DNA from: Microbacterium sp. CGR2
Lineage (GTDB): Bacteria > Actinomycetota > Actinomycetes > Actinomycetales > Microbacteriaceae
Direction: 5' to 3'
DNA: 64,000 nt
NCBI RefSeq assembly: GCF_003626735.1
Contig: NZ_RBHX01000002.1
Span: 124,001 to 188,000 of the forward strand
A program made the position numbers and the translations under genes. This document shows positions 41,995-50,656 of this stretch, piece after piece; position 1 is the first letter of the stretch; each line of letters starts with the position of its first letter. The notes beneath the pieces were generated by a model. The model saw only the letters and a program-made list of their open reading frames with translations, did not search any database and was not told the origin of the DNA.

Positions 41995-43278
41995 ATGACC
42001 GAAGGCATCAGCAGACGCACCTTCCTCGGCACCGTGATCGGCGGCGGCGTGATGATCCCGCTGCTCACCGGATGCGGACCCCTCATGCCGACATCCGGGA
42101 TCGCCGGATCCATCTCCGTGCACACTCAGCTCAGCGGTGCGGTCTCGGGGGCCCAGGTCTTCTCCGATGTGGTCGCCGCATACTCGCGCGAAAGCGACCG
42201 GGCCGTCGCCCTGCTGAAGAACGGCTCCGATCTCCCGATCGTCTTCGAGACGAGTTCGCTCGCGGGCAAGGAGGCAGACATCGCCATGGTGAATCTGCAG
42301 GGCCGCACCCTCTCGTGGACCCGGCTCGGTGCCACTGTTCCCGTGGAGGACCTGCTCGACGAATGGGATCTCCGCGACAAGATCATGCCCGAGGCGCTCG
42401 AAGAGTGGACCGACGAAGACGGCCATCTCCGCGCGTTTCCCTTCACCCGCACGAACTGGCCGGTGTCGTTCAACACCGGCCTGCTGGACGAGGCGGGCGT
42501 GCAGATTCCGACCACATCTGACGAGCTCATCGCGGTCGCCGATGCGCTGCGATCCAAAGGCATCGGCCCGGTCACCGTCGGCGGATCCGACTGGAGCGGA
42601 CAGAAGATGTTCCTGCAGATCCTGCAGGGCTTCCTCACCAGGGAAGAGGCGACACGGGCCTTCGCCAGCGGCAAACTCTCCGAGTTCCCCGGCGCGGTCG
42701 CCGGGGTCGAGCACTTCGTCGCGCTGCGCGACGCCGGCGTCTTCGTCGACAACGTGCAGGGCTACACGTCCGACTCCGAACTGACCCAGTTCAACACCCG
42801 AAAGGCCGCCATCGTGCCGGCGATGTCGTCTGCGCTCGCCCTCGTGCCGAAGGAGCGGGCTGCCGAAGTCACCGTCGGCGGCTGGCCCAAGCCCACCAGC
42901 GGCGGCGTCGTGGACCACCCGACCGTCATCCAGAGCTACAACGGTCACGGCATCTGGATCAGCGCGAACGGTGCGGAAAAACTCGACCTGCTCAAGCCGT
43001 TCATCCAGAACATGTACTCGCCAGAGGTCACGAGCGAGTTCATCCTCGGGTCGGGCCGCGACATGAACCGGATCACCGATGTCGTCAGCAAGGACTTCCC
43101 GCTGGTGGCGCAGGCATCGAAGCTCACCACCGACCAGGTGACACCCGTGATGCTGCCCGACCTTCTCATCCCCGACGCCGTCTTCGAACCCATGATCCGG
43201 GCGACCGCCATGGCGTACGGCCGGGCCTCCGCCGATCAGATCATCGACACGTTCGAGAAGGCATACGACGCGGCCTGA
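41995..43278 (+). CDS. Sugar ABC transporter substrate-binding lipoprotein (Tat-type signal)
   Basis: 427 residues. The signal peptide SRRTFLGTVIGGGVMIPLLTGC combines a twin-arginine motif with a lipobox (Cys27), so export of a folded lipoprotein is likely. The mature domain resembles family-1 oligosaccharide-binding proteins (AFPFTRTNWPVSFNTGLLDEAGV, then KAAIVPAMSS). It should capture an oligosaccharide, probably mannose-containing, for the two permeases that follow. The ATG at 41995 lies 5 nt after CAGGAGG. It is the first gene of the divergent operon under the LacI operators. Confidence 0.88.
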   Translation: MTEGISRRTFLGTVIGGGVMIPLLTGCGPLMPTSGIAGSISVHTQLSGAVSGAQVFSDVVAAYSRESDRAVALLKNGSDLPIVFETSSLAGKEADIAMVNLQGRTLSWTRLGATVPVEDLLDEWDLRDKIMPEALEEWTDEDGHLRAFPFTRTNWPVSFNTGLLDEAGVQIPTTSDELIAVADALRSKGIGPVTVGGSDWSGQKMFLQILQGFLTREEATRAFASGKLSEFPGAVAGVEHFVALRDAGVFVDNVQGYTSDSELTQFNTRKAAIVPAMSSALALVPKERAAEVTVGGWPKPTSGGVVDHPTVIQSYNGHGIWISANGAEKLDLLKPFIQNMYSPEVTSEFILGSGRDMNRITDVVSKDFPLVAQASKLTTDQVTPVMLPDLLIPDAVFEPMIRATAMAYGRASADQIIDTFEKAYDAA

Positions 43279-43295
43279 CGGCCCGAAAGGACATC

Positions 43296-44228
43296 ATGAC
43301 CGCGATCGCGACGCCGACCACGACGGCACAGCTCCCCCCGCTTCCTCCCGACCCGGCCCGACCTCGACGCTCGCCGCTGCGCGAGCGCTTCCCGGGCCTC
43401 GCCCTGCCCGCTCTCATCTGGTACGCCGTCTTCATGATCGGCCCGGTCGTCGCGATCTTCGTGATCGCGTTCCTGGACTGGCCGGGGATGCTCGAGACGC
43501 CGACGTTCGCGGGCTGGGACAACTTCCGCGCCGTGTTCTCGGACGCCACCTTCTGGGCCGCGTTGGGGAACTCCGCCGTGCAGATCGTCATCGGGCTCCC
43601 GATCATGATCGTGCTGGCATTCCTCCTCGCGTTCTACGTCGTGCAGAAGCCGCGCGGGCACAAGGTCCTGCGGTACCTCCTGTTCATCCCCGCCCTGATG
43701 TCGGCACCGGCGACAGCCATGGTCTTCTACGCCATGTTGAATCCGGACGGTCTCGTGAACGGCATCCTCACTCCGCTGGGCCTGCAGGGCAACGCCTGGT
43801 TGGCCGATCCGAACACGGCGCTCGGCGCGATCATCGCCGTGGAGTTGTGGAGCGGCATCGGCTATTCGGCGGTTCTCATCGCTGCGCGGCTCGACGGGGT
43901 CGACGCCGAGATCGTGCAGGCCGCGCGCGTCGACGGTGCGAGTGACTGGCGGGTGGCGTGGCGGATGTACTGGCCGATCGCGCAGGACTTCATCGGCGTG
44001 GTCACGATGCTGCAGTTCCTGTCACTGCTGTTCAACTCCGCCCAGACCGTGCTGCTGCTCACGCAGGGCGGTCCCGGCACGTCGACGATGACGCTGTCGT
44101 ACCTCATCTACAGCAAGGCGTTCGTCGAGACGAATCTCGGCTACAGCCAGGCGGTCGGGGTGATCCTGTTCATCCTCGGTCTCCTCGGAATGTTGTTGAT
44201 CCGTCGCACACTGCGGCCCACCCACTGA
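43296..44228 (+). CDS. Sugar ABC transporter permease (MalF-like)
   Basis: 310 residues. A Pro-rich N-terminus (about 1-30) is followed by six membrane helices. The ATPase-coupling EAA loop includes VQAARVDGASDWRVAWRMYWPI near residues 209-230. It pairs with the MalG-like permease 19 bp downstream. The ATG at 43296 has GAAAGGA upstream. The operon carries no ATPase gene, so a shared MsiK-type ATPase encoded elsewhere must power it; this is inferred from known actinobacterial CUT1 importers. Confidence 0.92.
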   Translation: MTAIATPTTTAQLPPLPPDPARPRRSPLRERFPGLALPALIWYAVFMIGPVVAIFVIAFLDWPGMLETPTFAGWDNFRAVFSDATFWAALGNSAVQIVIGLPIMIVLAFLLAFYVVQKPRGHKVLRYLLFIPALMSAPATAMVFYAMLNPDGLVNGILTPLGLQGNAWLADPNTALGAIIAVELWSGIGYSAVLIAARLDGVDAEIVQAARVDGASDWRVAWRMYWPIAQDFIGVVTMLQFLSLLFNSAQTVLLLTQGGPGTSTMTLSYLIYSKAFVETNLGYSQAVGVILFILGLLGMLLIRRTLRPTH

Positions 44229-44247
44229 CGGACGAAGGATTTCTCCC

Positions 44248-45099
44248 ATGGCATCACGCACCGTCCTCCCCCTCCGCGACCGAGTGGGTTCCCTCACCAG
44301 CGGCGTGCTCGCATGGCTCTACGCCGCCGTCCTGATCATCCCCTTCTATTACTTCATCTCGTCGTCGTTCAAGTCGAACGAGGAGATCTTCGAGTCGCCG
44401 CTCGCCCTTCCCTCCAGCTGGGACTTCTCGAACTTCACCACCGCCTTCCGCCAGGCGGATCTGGGTCTTGCGATCGCGAACTCGGTCCTCACGACCGTCG
44501 GCGCGCTGGTCCTCACGCTCGTGCTCGCGCTGCCCGCCTCATTCGCGCTCGCCCGCGCACAGGGTCGCGTCGGCAGGATCATCGAAACCGTCTTCAGCCT
44601 CGGCTTCCTGATCCCGTCGTTCGCCGCCCTGTTCCCCACCTTCCTGCTGGCGGCGTCGGTCGGCCTCTTCCACACGCGGACCTTCGTGGTGCTCCTGCTT
44701 CCGGCCACCGCACTTCCCCTGTCGATCGTCATCCTCACCGCGTTCATGCGCACGATCCCCCGCGAACTCGAAGAGGCGGCATCGATGGACGGCGCCACGA
44801 CGCTGCAGGTTCTCCGTCAGGTGTATCTCCCGATCTGCATTCCCGGGATCGCGACGGTGCTGCTGCTGAATTTCCTCTCGTTCTGGAACGCGTATCTCTA
44901 TCCGCTGATCCTCATCGGCCCGGACACCTCGCAGCGCACCATCCAGGTCGCCCTTCCCACCCTCAAGGTCGACGCGGGAACCGACTACGGCGTGCTGATG
45001 GCCGGAACGCTGCTCACACTGCTGCCGGTGTACCTCGTGTACACGGTGCTCCAGCGGCAGATGCAGCGCGCTCTGGTCTCTGGGGCGATCAAGGGATGA
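44248..45099 (+). CDS. Sugar ABC transporter permease (MalG-like)
   Basis: 283 residues with six membrane helices and the coupling loop EEAASMDGATTLQVLRQVYLPI near residues 173-194. It is the second channel subunit of the CUT1-type importer. The N-terminus ASRTVLPLRDRVGSLTSG is cytoplasmic. The stop overlaps the GH3 ATG (ATGA), so transport and hydrolysis genes are translationally coupled. That supports the view that the imported sugar is the GH3/GH125 substrate. Confidence 0.92.
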   Translation: MASRTVLPLRDRVGSLTSGVLAWLYAAVLIIPFYYFISSSFKSNEEIFESPLALPSSWDFSNFTTAFRQADLGLAIANSVLTTVGALVLTLVLALPASFALARAQGRVGRIIETVFSLGFLIPSFAALFPTFLLAASVGLFHTRTFVVLLLPATALPLSIVILTAFMRTIPRELEEAASMDGATTLQVLRQVYLPICIPGIATVLLLNFLSFWNAYLYPLILIGPDTSQRTIQVALPTLKVDAGTDYGVLMAGTLLTLLPVYLVYTVLQRQMQRALVSGAIKG

Positions 45100-47369
45100 C
45101 GCCGTCGTCCGCGAGCCTGCCGCTGCGCGAGCGGGTCGGTCAGATCAACCAGCGCCTGAAAGGCTGGGAAACGGTTCGATGGATCGACGGCGCGCCCCGT
45201 GTCACCGACGTGCTGCGCCGTGAGGTCGACCGCTGGGGCGGCATCGGCGCGATCTACGGCATCCAGCGCGCGGATCCGTGGTCTCAGGTGCGCTGGAGCA
45301 ACGGCATCCCGCCCGAGCGGAGCGCCGAGGCGTATCAGGCCGTCCAGGACTGCGTCCGCACCCGAGGCGCGGGGCTTCCCACCCTGTTCGTCGAGGAGGT
45401 GCCGCACGGCCTCATGGCGCTCGGCGGCACCACCCTCCCGGTGAACCTCGCGCTGGGCGCGGGGATGGATCCCCATCTCACCGAGGAGCTCGCTGCGCAC
45501 GTCGCTGCCGAGACGCGGGCGCGGGGTGCCCACGTGGCGCTGGTGTCCGGGCTGGACATGCTTCGTGACCCGCGCTGGGGCAGGGCAGAAGAGTGCTTCA
45601 GCGAAGATCCTGCACTGGCCGCCGCCCTGGTCGAGGCGACGGTGCGAGGGATGCAGGGCAGCCGACCGGACGGGCGGATCGACGGCGACCGCATCGCCGT
45701 CGTCGCAAAACACCTCGCCGGGCAGGGAGCCGGGATCGGCGGGAGGAACGGATCCGGAGCACCGATCGGTCGTCGAGAATTCGGTGAGATCCATCTGCGG
45801 CCCGCCTTTGCCGCCGCGCGCGCGTGTGTTGCAGGTTTCATGGCGGCGTACAACGATGTCGACGGCATCCCGTGCACGGCGAACAGAGACCTTCTCACCG
45901 GCACGCTCCGCGAGGACTGGGGATGGCAGGGCATCGTCATGGCAGACGGTACGGCCGTCGACCGTCTGCGTGACAGCGCGCCCGACGCGGCGAGCGCTGC
46001 CGCACTCGCGATCCACGCGGGTGTCGACCTCAGCCTCTGGGACGAGGCGTTCACACGGGTGGAAGAGGCCGTCGATCGCGGCATCCTCGATGAAGCCGAT
46101 GTGACCCGCGCAGCGGATCGGATGCTGGCGCTCAAGGCGCGCCTCGGACTGCTCGATCCGTCCGAGGCCACGGTAGACACCCCGAGAAGCGAGCGCCCCG
46201 AGACCCGCGAGTTCCTGTCGCTCGTGTCCCGCGCCGCTGCTCAGGCCTGTGTGCTGGTGCACGACGAGGGCGCACTCCCCCTCCCCTCGTCCGCAGTCGT
46301 CGCAGTGATCGGACCGAACGCCGACGATCTCGACGCGCAGCTCGGCGACTACACACCACCGCGCCCAGATGATGAGCCGGCTGCCTCCACTGTCCGCTTC
46401 GCGCTCGAGGTCCGCCACGGTGTCGGGAATGTGCGGTACGCGCAGGGCTCCGGGCATCGCGCCGCCCTCGCTCCTGATGCGACAGCTGAAGTGAGCGAGG
46501 CCCTGACGGGTGCTGGTGCCGCGGTCGTCGTCCTCGGCGGCACGAGCCGGCGCAGCTACGACGATGATTTCGCCGACAACGGCGCGGTCGACGGGCCGGC
46601 TCCCGACACCACGAACGGTGAGGGCGTCGATCTCTCCGCGCTGAGCTTTCCCCAGGCGCAACTCGATCTGCTGCGCGCGGCTCGCGCGGCCGTTCCTCGT
46701 GTGATCGCGGTGGTGATCGACGGCCGCCCGCGCCCCCTCGAAGAACTGACGGCGCTCTGCGATTCTCTGATCGTGTCGCCCTTTCCGGGACCGGCCGGTG
46801 GGGCAGCGATCGTCGACGTGATCGCGTCCGGTATCGGTGGAGGACTCCTGCCGACGACCCACCCGGCCGGCGACGGCGTCTTCCCTGTAGCGCACGACGA
46901 GCGTCTGGAGACCGCGCGCGGCTACGTCGACGCGCGCGTTCCAGTCGGTCGACTGTTGGGCGCGGGCACACCCGCGGGGGTCACGGTGACGCTGCGTCCC
47001 TCCGAACCGGTGATCGCTGTCCACGCGCTCGGCGACGGCGAAACCGTCACACTCCATGCCGACGTCGTCAACGCGACGTCTTCGGACATCTCGCTCGCCG
47101 TGCCGCTGTACGGCAGGCGGCACGAGCTCGGCATCCGTCCACGTCGGCGCACACTGCTGACGGTCCGTCGCGTGCAGGTCGGGGCGGGGATGACCGCAGC
47201 GGTTCCCTTCGAGCTCGGCCTCGATGAGCTCGGTTCGTGGGCGCGTGGCCGCCCGGAGGCGACTCGCGTGGAAGTGCTCGCGTGGACGGCATCCGTCCAC
47301 GATCCGCCGGCGGGCGGGGTGACGATTCGCGTCACGGACGAGAAAGGACGCAGCGGATGGGAGCGCTGA
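45096..47369 (+). CDS. Glycoside hydrolase family 3 enzyme (beta-glycosidase)
   Basis: 757 residues without a signal peptide, so cytoplasmic. The N-terminal GH3 barrel has DPRWGRAEECFSEDP and VVAKHLAGQGAGIGGRNGSG. The probable nucleophile is Asp284 in WGWQGIVMADGTAV, where ADG replaces the common SDW/SDY. The alpha/beta sandwich domain (about 370-600) and a C-terminal Fn3-like domain (about 625-755) follow. Substrate could be a beta-glucoside, beta-xyloside or beta-N-acetylhexosaminide; context with GH125 and GH5 points to a glycan with beta-linked core sugars. It overlaps the permease stop by 4 bp and GH125 by 13 bp. Confidence 0.87.
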   Translation: MTPSSASLPLRERVGQINQRLKGWETVRWIDGAPRVTDVLRREVDRWGGIGAIYGIQRADPWSQVRWSNGIPPERSAEAYQAVQDCVRTRGAGLPTLFVEEVPHGLMALGGTTLPVNLALGAGMDPHLTEELAAHVAAETRARGAHVALVSGLDMLRDPRWGRAEECFSEDPALAAALVEATVRGMQGSRPDGRIDGDRIAVVAKHLAGQGAGIGGRNGSGAPIGRREFGEIHLRPAFAAARACVAGFMAAYNDVDGIPCTANRDLLTGTLREDWGWQGIVMADGTAVDRLRDSAPDAASAAALAIHAGVDLSLWDEAFTRVEEAVDRGILDEADVTRAADRMLALKARLGLLDPSEATVDTPRSERPETREFLSLVSRAAAQACVLVHDEGALPLPSSAVVAVIGPNADDLDAQLGDYTPPRPDDEPAASTVRFALEVRHGVGNVRYAQGSGHRAALAPDATAEVSEALTGAGAAVVVLGGTSRRSYDDDFADNGAVDGPAPDTTNGEGVDLSALSFPQAQLDLLRAARAAVPRVIAVVIDGRPRPLEELTALCDSLIVSPFPGPAGGAAIVDVIASGIGGGLLPTTHPAGDGVFPVAHDERLETARGYVDARVPVGRLLGAGTPAGVTVTLRPSEPVIAVHALGDGETVTLHADVVNATSSDISLAVPLYGRRHELGIRPRRRTLLTVRRVQVGAGMTAAVPFELGLDELGSWARGRPEATRVEVLAWTASVHDPPAGGVTIRVTDEKGRSGWER

Positions 47370-48655
47370 CCTCGTTCGAACCTGACACTCGCACCCGTGA
47401 CCTTCTCCGCACCGCTGCCGACGACGTCCGTGCGACGTGTGGCACGCGGATCGGCGGCTTGGTGGAAGCCGCCTTGCTGCGCACGCTGAACGACACCGTC
47501 AGCGTCGACGATGACGGGGCGGTGTTCGTGATCACCGGTGACATCCCGGCGATGTGGCTGAGGGATTCGACGACACAGTTCACCCCCTACCTGCGGTTCA
47601 TCGACCGCAGCGAACAGCTGGCCGATCTCGTGGAACGCGTCGTCCGTCGTCAGATGGCATTCATCGCGCACGACTCCTACGCCAACGCGTTCAACGACGG
47701 CCCCACCGGGGCGCACTACGACCCAGACGACGTCTGCGACGATCCCGCCGTCTGGGAGCAGAAGTACGAGATCGACAGCCTCTGCTATCCCATCAGTCTC
47801 GCTCACGCTCTCTGGAGCCGCGCCGGCCGCAGCGCATTCCTCATCGAGGACGGTACACCCCGGGTTCTCCGTGCGATCGTCGATCAACTCCGCGCCGAAC
47901 AGCATCACGACACGTCGCCGTACCGATTCGAACGTGCCACAGCGATTCCCACGGAGACCCTGCCCCGAGAGGGAAGAGGATCGGCACTCGCCGACACGGG
48001 AATGACGTGGAGCGGCTTCCGTCCCTCCGACGACGCCTGCACCTACGGCTACAACATCCCTGCGAACCTCTTCGCGGCCCAGGCGCTGCTCTCGATCGCG
48101 GAGATCGCGTCCGAGGTCCTGCGCGATGTCACGTTGGCTGACGACGCCGGCCGGCTCTCGCAGGAACTGGTCACCGGCGTGCGCGAGCATGGTGTGGTCG
48201 ACGGTCCCGACGGGTCGCCGATCTACGCCTACGAGGTCGATGGCCTCGGGGGCGTGCTCATCATGGACGACGCCAACACCCCGTCGCTGCTGTCGCTCCC
48301 CCTCGTCGCACCCGACGTGCTCGATCGCGGCATCTGGGAGGCCACCCGCGAGGTCATCCTGAGCCCCGTGAACCCGTACTGGTTCTCCGGTGCTGCGCTG
48401 CGCGGCGTCGGCAGCCCGCACACTCGAGATCGCCGCGTCTGGCCCATCGCGCTGGCCGTCGAGGGTCTCGTGGGGTCACCCGCAGACCGGACCCGGTTGC
48501 TGGGAATGATCGCGGACACCGATGCCGGCACAGGGCACGTCCACGAGAGCATCGACGTCGACGATCCGACCAGCTACTCGCGCGCTTGGTTCTCGTGGGC
48601 GGAGTCGATGTTCTGTGAACTGGCGCTCGCGCTGGTCGAAGACCAACGCTGCTGA
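47357..48655 (+). CDS. Glycoside hydrolase family 125 exo-alpha-1,6-mannosidase
   Basis: 432 residues, no signal peptide. The family signature VITGDIPAMWLRDSTTQFTPYLRF lies at residues 58-81, followed by YEIDSLCYPISLAHALW, MTWSGFRPSDDACTYGYNIPANLFA and MDDANTPSLLSLPL, all typical of GH125. Characterised members remove terminal alpha-1,6-linked mannose from N-glycans or mannan by inversion. The ATG at 47357 lies inside the 3' end of the GH3 gene (13-bp overlap). It is the last gene of the operon; a small hairpin-prone region follows. This is the clearest evidence that the locus handles mannosides. Confidence 0.9.
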   Translation: MGALTSFEPDTRTRDLLRTAADDVRATCGTRIGGLVEAALLRTLNDTVSVDDDGAVFVITGDIPAMWLRDSTTQFTPYLRFIDRSEQLADLVERVVRRQMAFIAHDSYANAFNDGPTGAHYDPDDVCDDPAVWEQKYEIDSLCYPISLAHALWSRAGRSAFLIEDGTPRVLRAIVDQLRAEQHHDTSPYRFERATAIPTETLPREGRGSALADTGMTWSGFRPSDDACTYGYNIPANLFAAQALLSIAEIASEVLRDVTLADDAGRLSQELVTGVREHGVVDGPDGSPIYAYEVDGLGGVLIMDDANTPSLLSLPLVAPDVLDRGIWEATREVILSPVNPYWFSGAALRGVGSPHTRDRRVWPIALAVEGLVGSPADRTRLLGMIADTDAGTGHVHESIDVDDPTSYSRAWFSWAESMFCELALALVEDQRC

Positions 48656-48712
48656 TTCCACCGTTCTTCGTGGTTTGATCGGCAGGCGGTCTCCGACCGA
48701 CCTGGCCCGACC

Positions 48713-48718
48713 TAAACT
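48713..48718 (+). promoter_or_regulatory. Predicted leaderless -10 box of the spermidine-synthase-like gene
   Basis: TAAACT with a 6-nt spacer (CGACGA) to the GTG at 48725. It gives the gene a promoter separate from the GH operon. Confidence 0.5.
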
Positions 48719-48724
48719 CGACGA

Positions 48725-49651
48725 GTGCCAAGAAATCGCCGGGTGTTCTCGCTCCTGCTCGACAATCGCAAGGCAAAGCTGGTGCAGTCGAGAAGGCGGC
48801 CCGGTCGCTACCAACTCAGCGTCGATGGAATTCCGCAGTCCGTCGTCTCGATGACTGATCCCACCGTGCTCGAGTACGCGTACACCCAGCACATCGCCAG
48901 AGCAATGGACGCCGCGGATGAGCCCGGTGCACCGCTGTTCACCGTGCATCTGGGAGCCGGAGCACTCACGCTGGCCCGCTACGTCGAGGCCACGCGTGCC
49001 GGATCACCTCAGGTCGTGGTCGAGTTTGAGCCCGCTCTCTATGCAGCAGTGGTCGCCGCGCTGCCCCTGCCGCCCGGCGCTGATCTGCGAGTCATCTTCG
49101 GCGATGCGCGAGCAGTCGCAGACGCAGAGCTTCCGGATGAGAAGCGATCGTCCGTGCCGTTGCACCCTTCCCCCGCGCTCGACGCCGCAGCGACTGCTCG
49201 CACCGCGGTCGACACCGATTGGGTGGATGCGCGCTTCACCGTCGTCGATCTCTGGGATGCCGCCGTCATCCGACATCGTGTGGCCAGCCAGGAGTTCTAC
49301 CGCCGGGTCGCCGCGCGCTCCGCAGCGGAGGGAGTCGTGGCAGTGAACCTGCTCGATGGGCATCCGTTCGAGTATTCACGGCGACAGGCAGCCACGCTGA
49401 GCACCGTGTTCGCTCACGTTGCCGTCGTTCTCGACGCGGAACCGAACGATGACGAAGGGCCACTCGGCAACGTCGTCATCTTCGCGAGCGATGAGCCGCT
49501 GGACGTCGTGACGAACCCCGATCTGCTCGGCACACCGCGACCCCACACGCTCCACGACGGTGCGCTGACATCGTGGATCGCGGAAGCGCGCATCATGACC
49601 GACGCCGACGGCACAGACTCCCCCGACCCCGACGACCCGCTCTGGGGCTAG
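48725..49651 (+). CDS. Spermidine synthase-like / SAM-dependent methyltransferase-fold protein
   Basis: 308 residues. A short beta-rich start (LVQSRRRPGRYQLSVDGIPQSVV) leads into a Rossmann core with VHLGAGALTLARYV (nucleotide loop, about 77-90), VVVEFEPALYAAV (acidic residue at the end of strand 2) and LRVIFGDAR. This is the pattern of spermidine synthase-like proteins without the N-terminal membrane part. True polyamine synthesis is doubtful because the catalytic Asp/Tyr motifs are not evident. A proline/aspartate-rich tail ends the protein. The GTG start fits a leaderless -10 box. Confidence 0.75.
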   Translation: MPRNRRVFSLLLDNRKAKLVQSRRRPGRYQLSVDGIPQSVVSMTDPTVLEYAYTQHIARAMDAADEPGAPLFTVHLGAGALTLARYVEATRAGSPQVVVEFEPALYAAVVAALPLPPGADLRVIFGDARAVADAELPDEKRSSVPLHPSPALDAAATARTAVDTDWVDARFTVVDLWDAAVIRHRVASQEFYRRVAARSAAEGVVAVNLLDGHPFEYSRRQAATLSTVFAHVAVVLDAEPNDDEGPLGNVVIFASDEPLDVVTNPDLLGTPRPHTLHDGALTSWIAEARIMTDADGTDSPDPDDPLWG

Positions 49652-49701
49652 CCCCGTCGAAGCTTCGTTCGAATGTCGGTGCTCCGTGATGGACTGAAGT
49701 C

Positions 49702-50556
49702 ATGGAAGCGATGGTCGATGCGACGGACTCTCGGATGGCGATGCTCGCCGATCTGATCGCCTCCTTGGAGTCCGCCGAGTCGACACTGAGAGGCATACGC
49801 GGAAGAGGCACTGGTCGCCGCGGCGACCGAGTCGCCCAATCGGCTGCGTCCGATCGCCCGGCGCCTCGCGGAGAAGCGCCAACCGCGCACGATCGACGAG
49901 CGCCACAAAGACGCTCGCACGCAACGGCGGGTCTCGAGATCCGCGGTCGCGTTGAGATCACTGTTCCGGTGACCACGCTCATGAGCGACGATGCCGATTC
50001 GGCGGGTGGCGCGACGTTCAGCTTCGGCACACGGGGTGAATACGGTACGCCAGGCGGATGCGGCACCTGTGGCGGATTCGGCACCCGAGATGGCTGTCCG
50101 CCGCCTCCCCCCGAGCTCGACGGGAGGGTCCCGATCGACACGGAGACCGCCCGGTTCCTCGCCGGCTCCGCATCGGGATGGGATCGCGTCCTCACGCATC
50201 CGATCACCGGAGGTCTCCTCGCCGTCGACCGCTACCGGCCGAGCAAACACCTCAGACGTCGCCTCAGAGCGAGAGACCAACGCTGCCGATTCCCTGGCTG
50301 CGGGATCGCGGCGCGGAAATGCGACCTCGACCACAATGACGCCGCCTCAACCGGTGGCGCGACGAAACACTCCAATCTGGCCGACTTCTGCCGACGGCAC
50401 CACGTCCTCAAGCACCGGACCCCGTGGCATGTCGCACAGCAATCCGGCGGCATCCTCGAATGGACCAGTCCGACCGGCCGGGTCTACGACGACCGACCGC
50501 CGGCCCAGAACACGGTGTGCTTCACTGAGGCAGGCAGAGCGCGCGCCCCGTTCTGA
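49702..50556 (+). pseudogene. Decayed DUF222/HNH endonuclease-domain gene
   Basis: An open frame of 284 codons whose C-terminal 140 residues match the actinobacterial DUF222-HNH family: PIDTETARFLAG, WDRVLTHPITGG, RDQRCRFPGCGIAARKCDLDHN and FCRRHHVLKHRTPWH (HNH/Zn cysteines kept). In the middle (about 49788-49933) the typical DUF222 peptide EEALVAAATESPNRLRPIAR appears in the next reading frame instead. It then joins the EIRGRVEITVPV segment directly, skipping 100 or more residues usually present. The gene therefore carries a frameshift and an internal deletion. A truncated product of the HNH domain could still be made, but normal function is unlikely. Confidence 0.72.
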
Positions 50557-50592
50557 GCGGGTCGTGTGCGATGACGCGTACCGCCGAACGAA

Positions 50593-50639
50593 CGAACCGC
50601 CCGACCCCACTCCCGAAGGGAGAGAGGCCGGACGGTTCG
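50593..50639 (-). terminator. Terminator hairpin after the multiple-sugar binding protein gene
   Basis: Near-perfect 14-bp inverted repeat (CGAACCG core, two mismatches) around a 19-nt loop that itself contains CTCCC/GGGAG, 18 bp past the SBP stop. It has no U-tract. Confidence 0.65.
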
Positions 50640-50656
50640 CGTGTGAAACGAGATTC

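Noticed and set aside
44985..47300. 771-codon minus-strand open frame opposite the GH3 gene
   Set aside because: Shadow frame; the plus-strand GH3 and its overlapping neighbours form a coherent operon.
48725..49651. True spermidine synthase
   Set aside because: The nucleotide-binding fold is visible but the polyamine-site motifs are not, and no SpeD or other polyamine gene is nearby.
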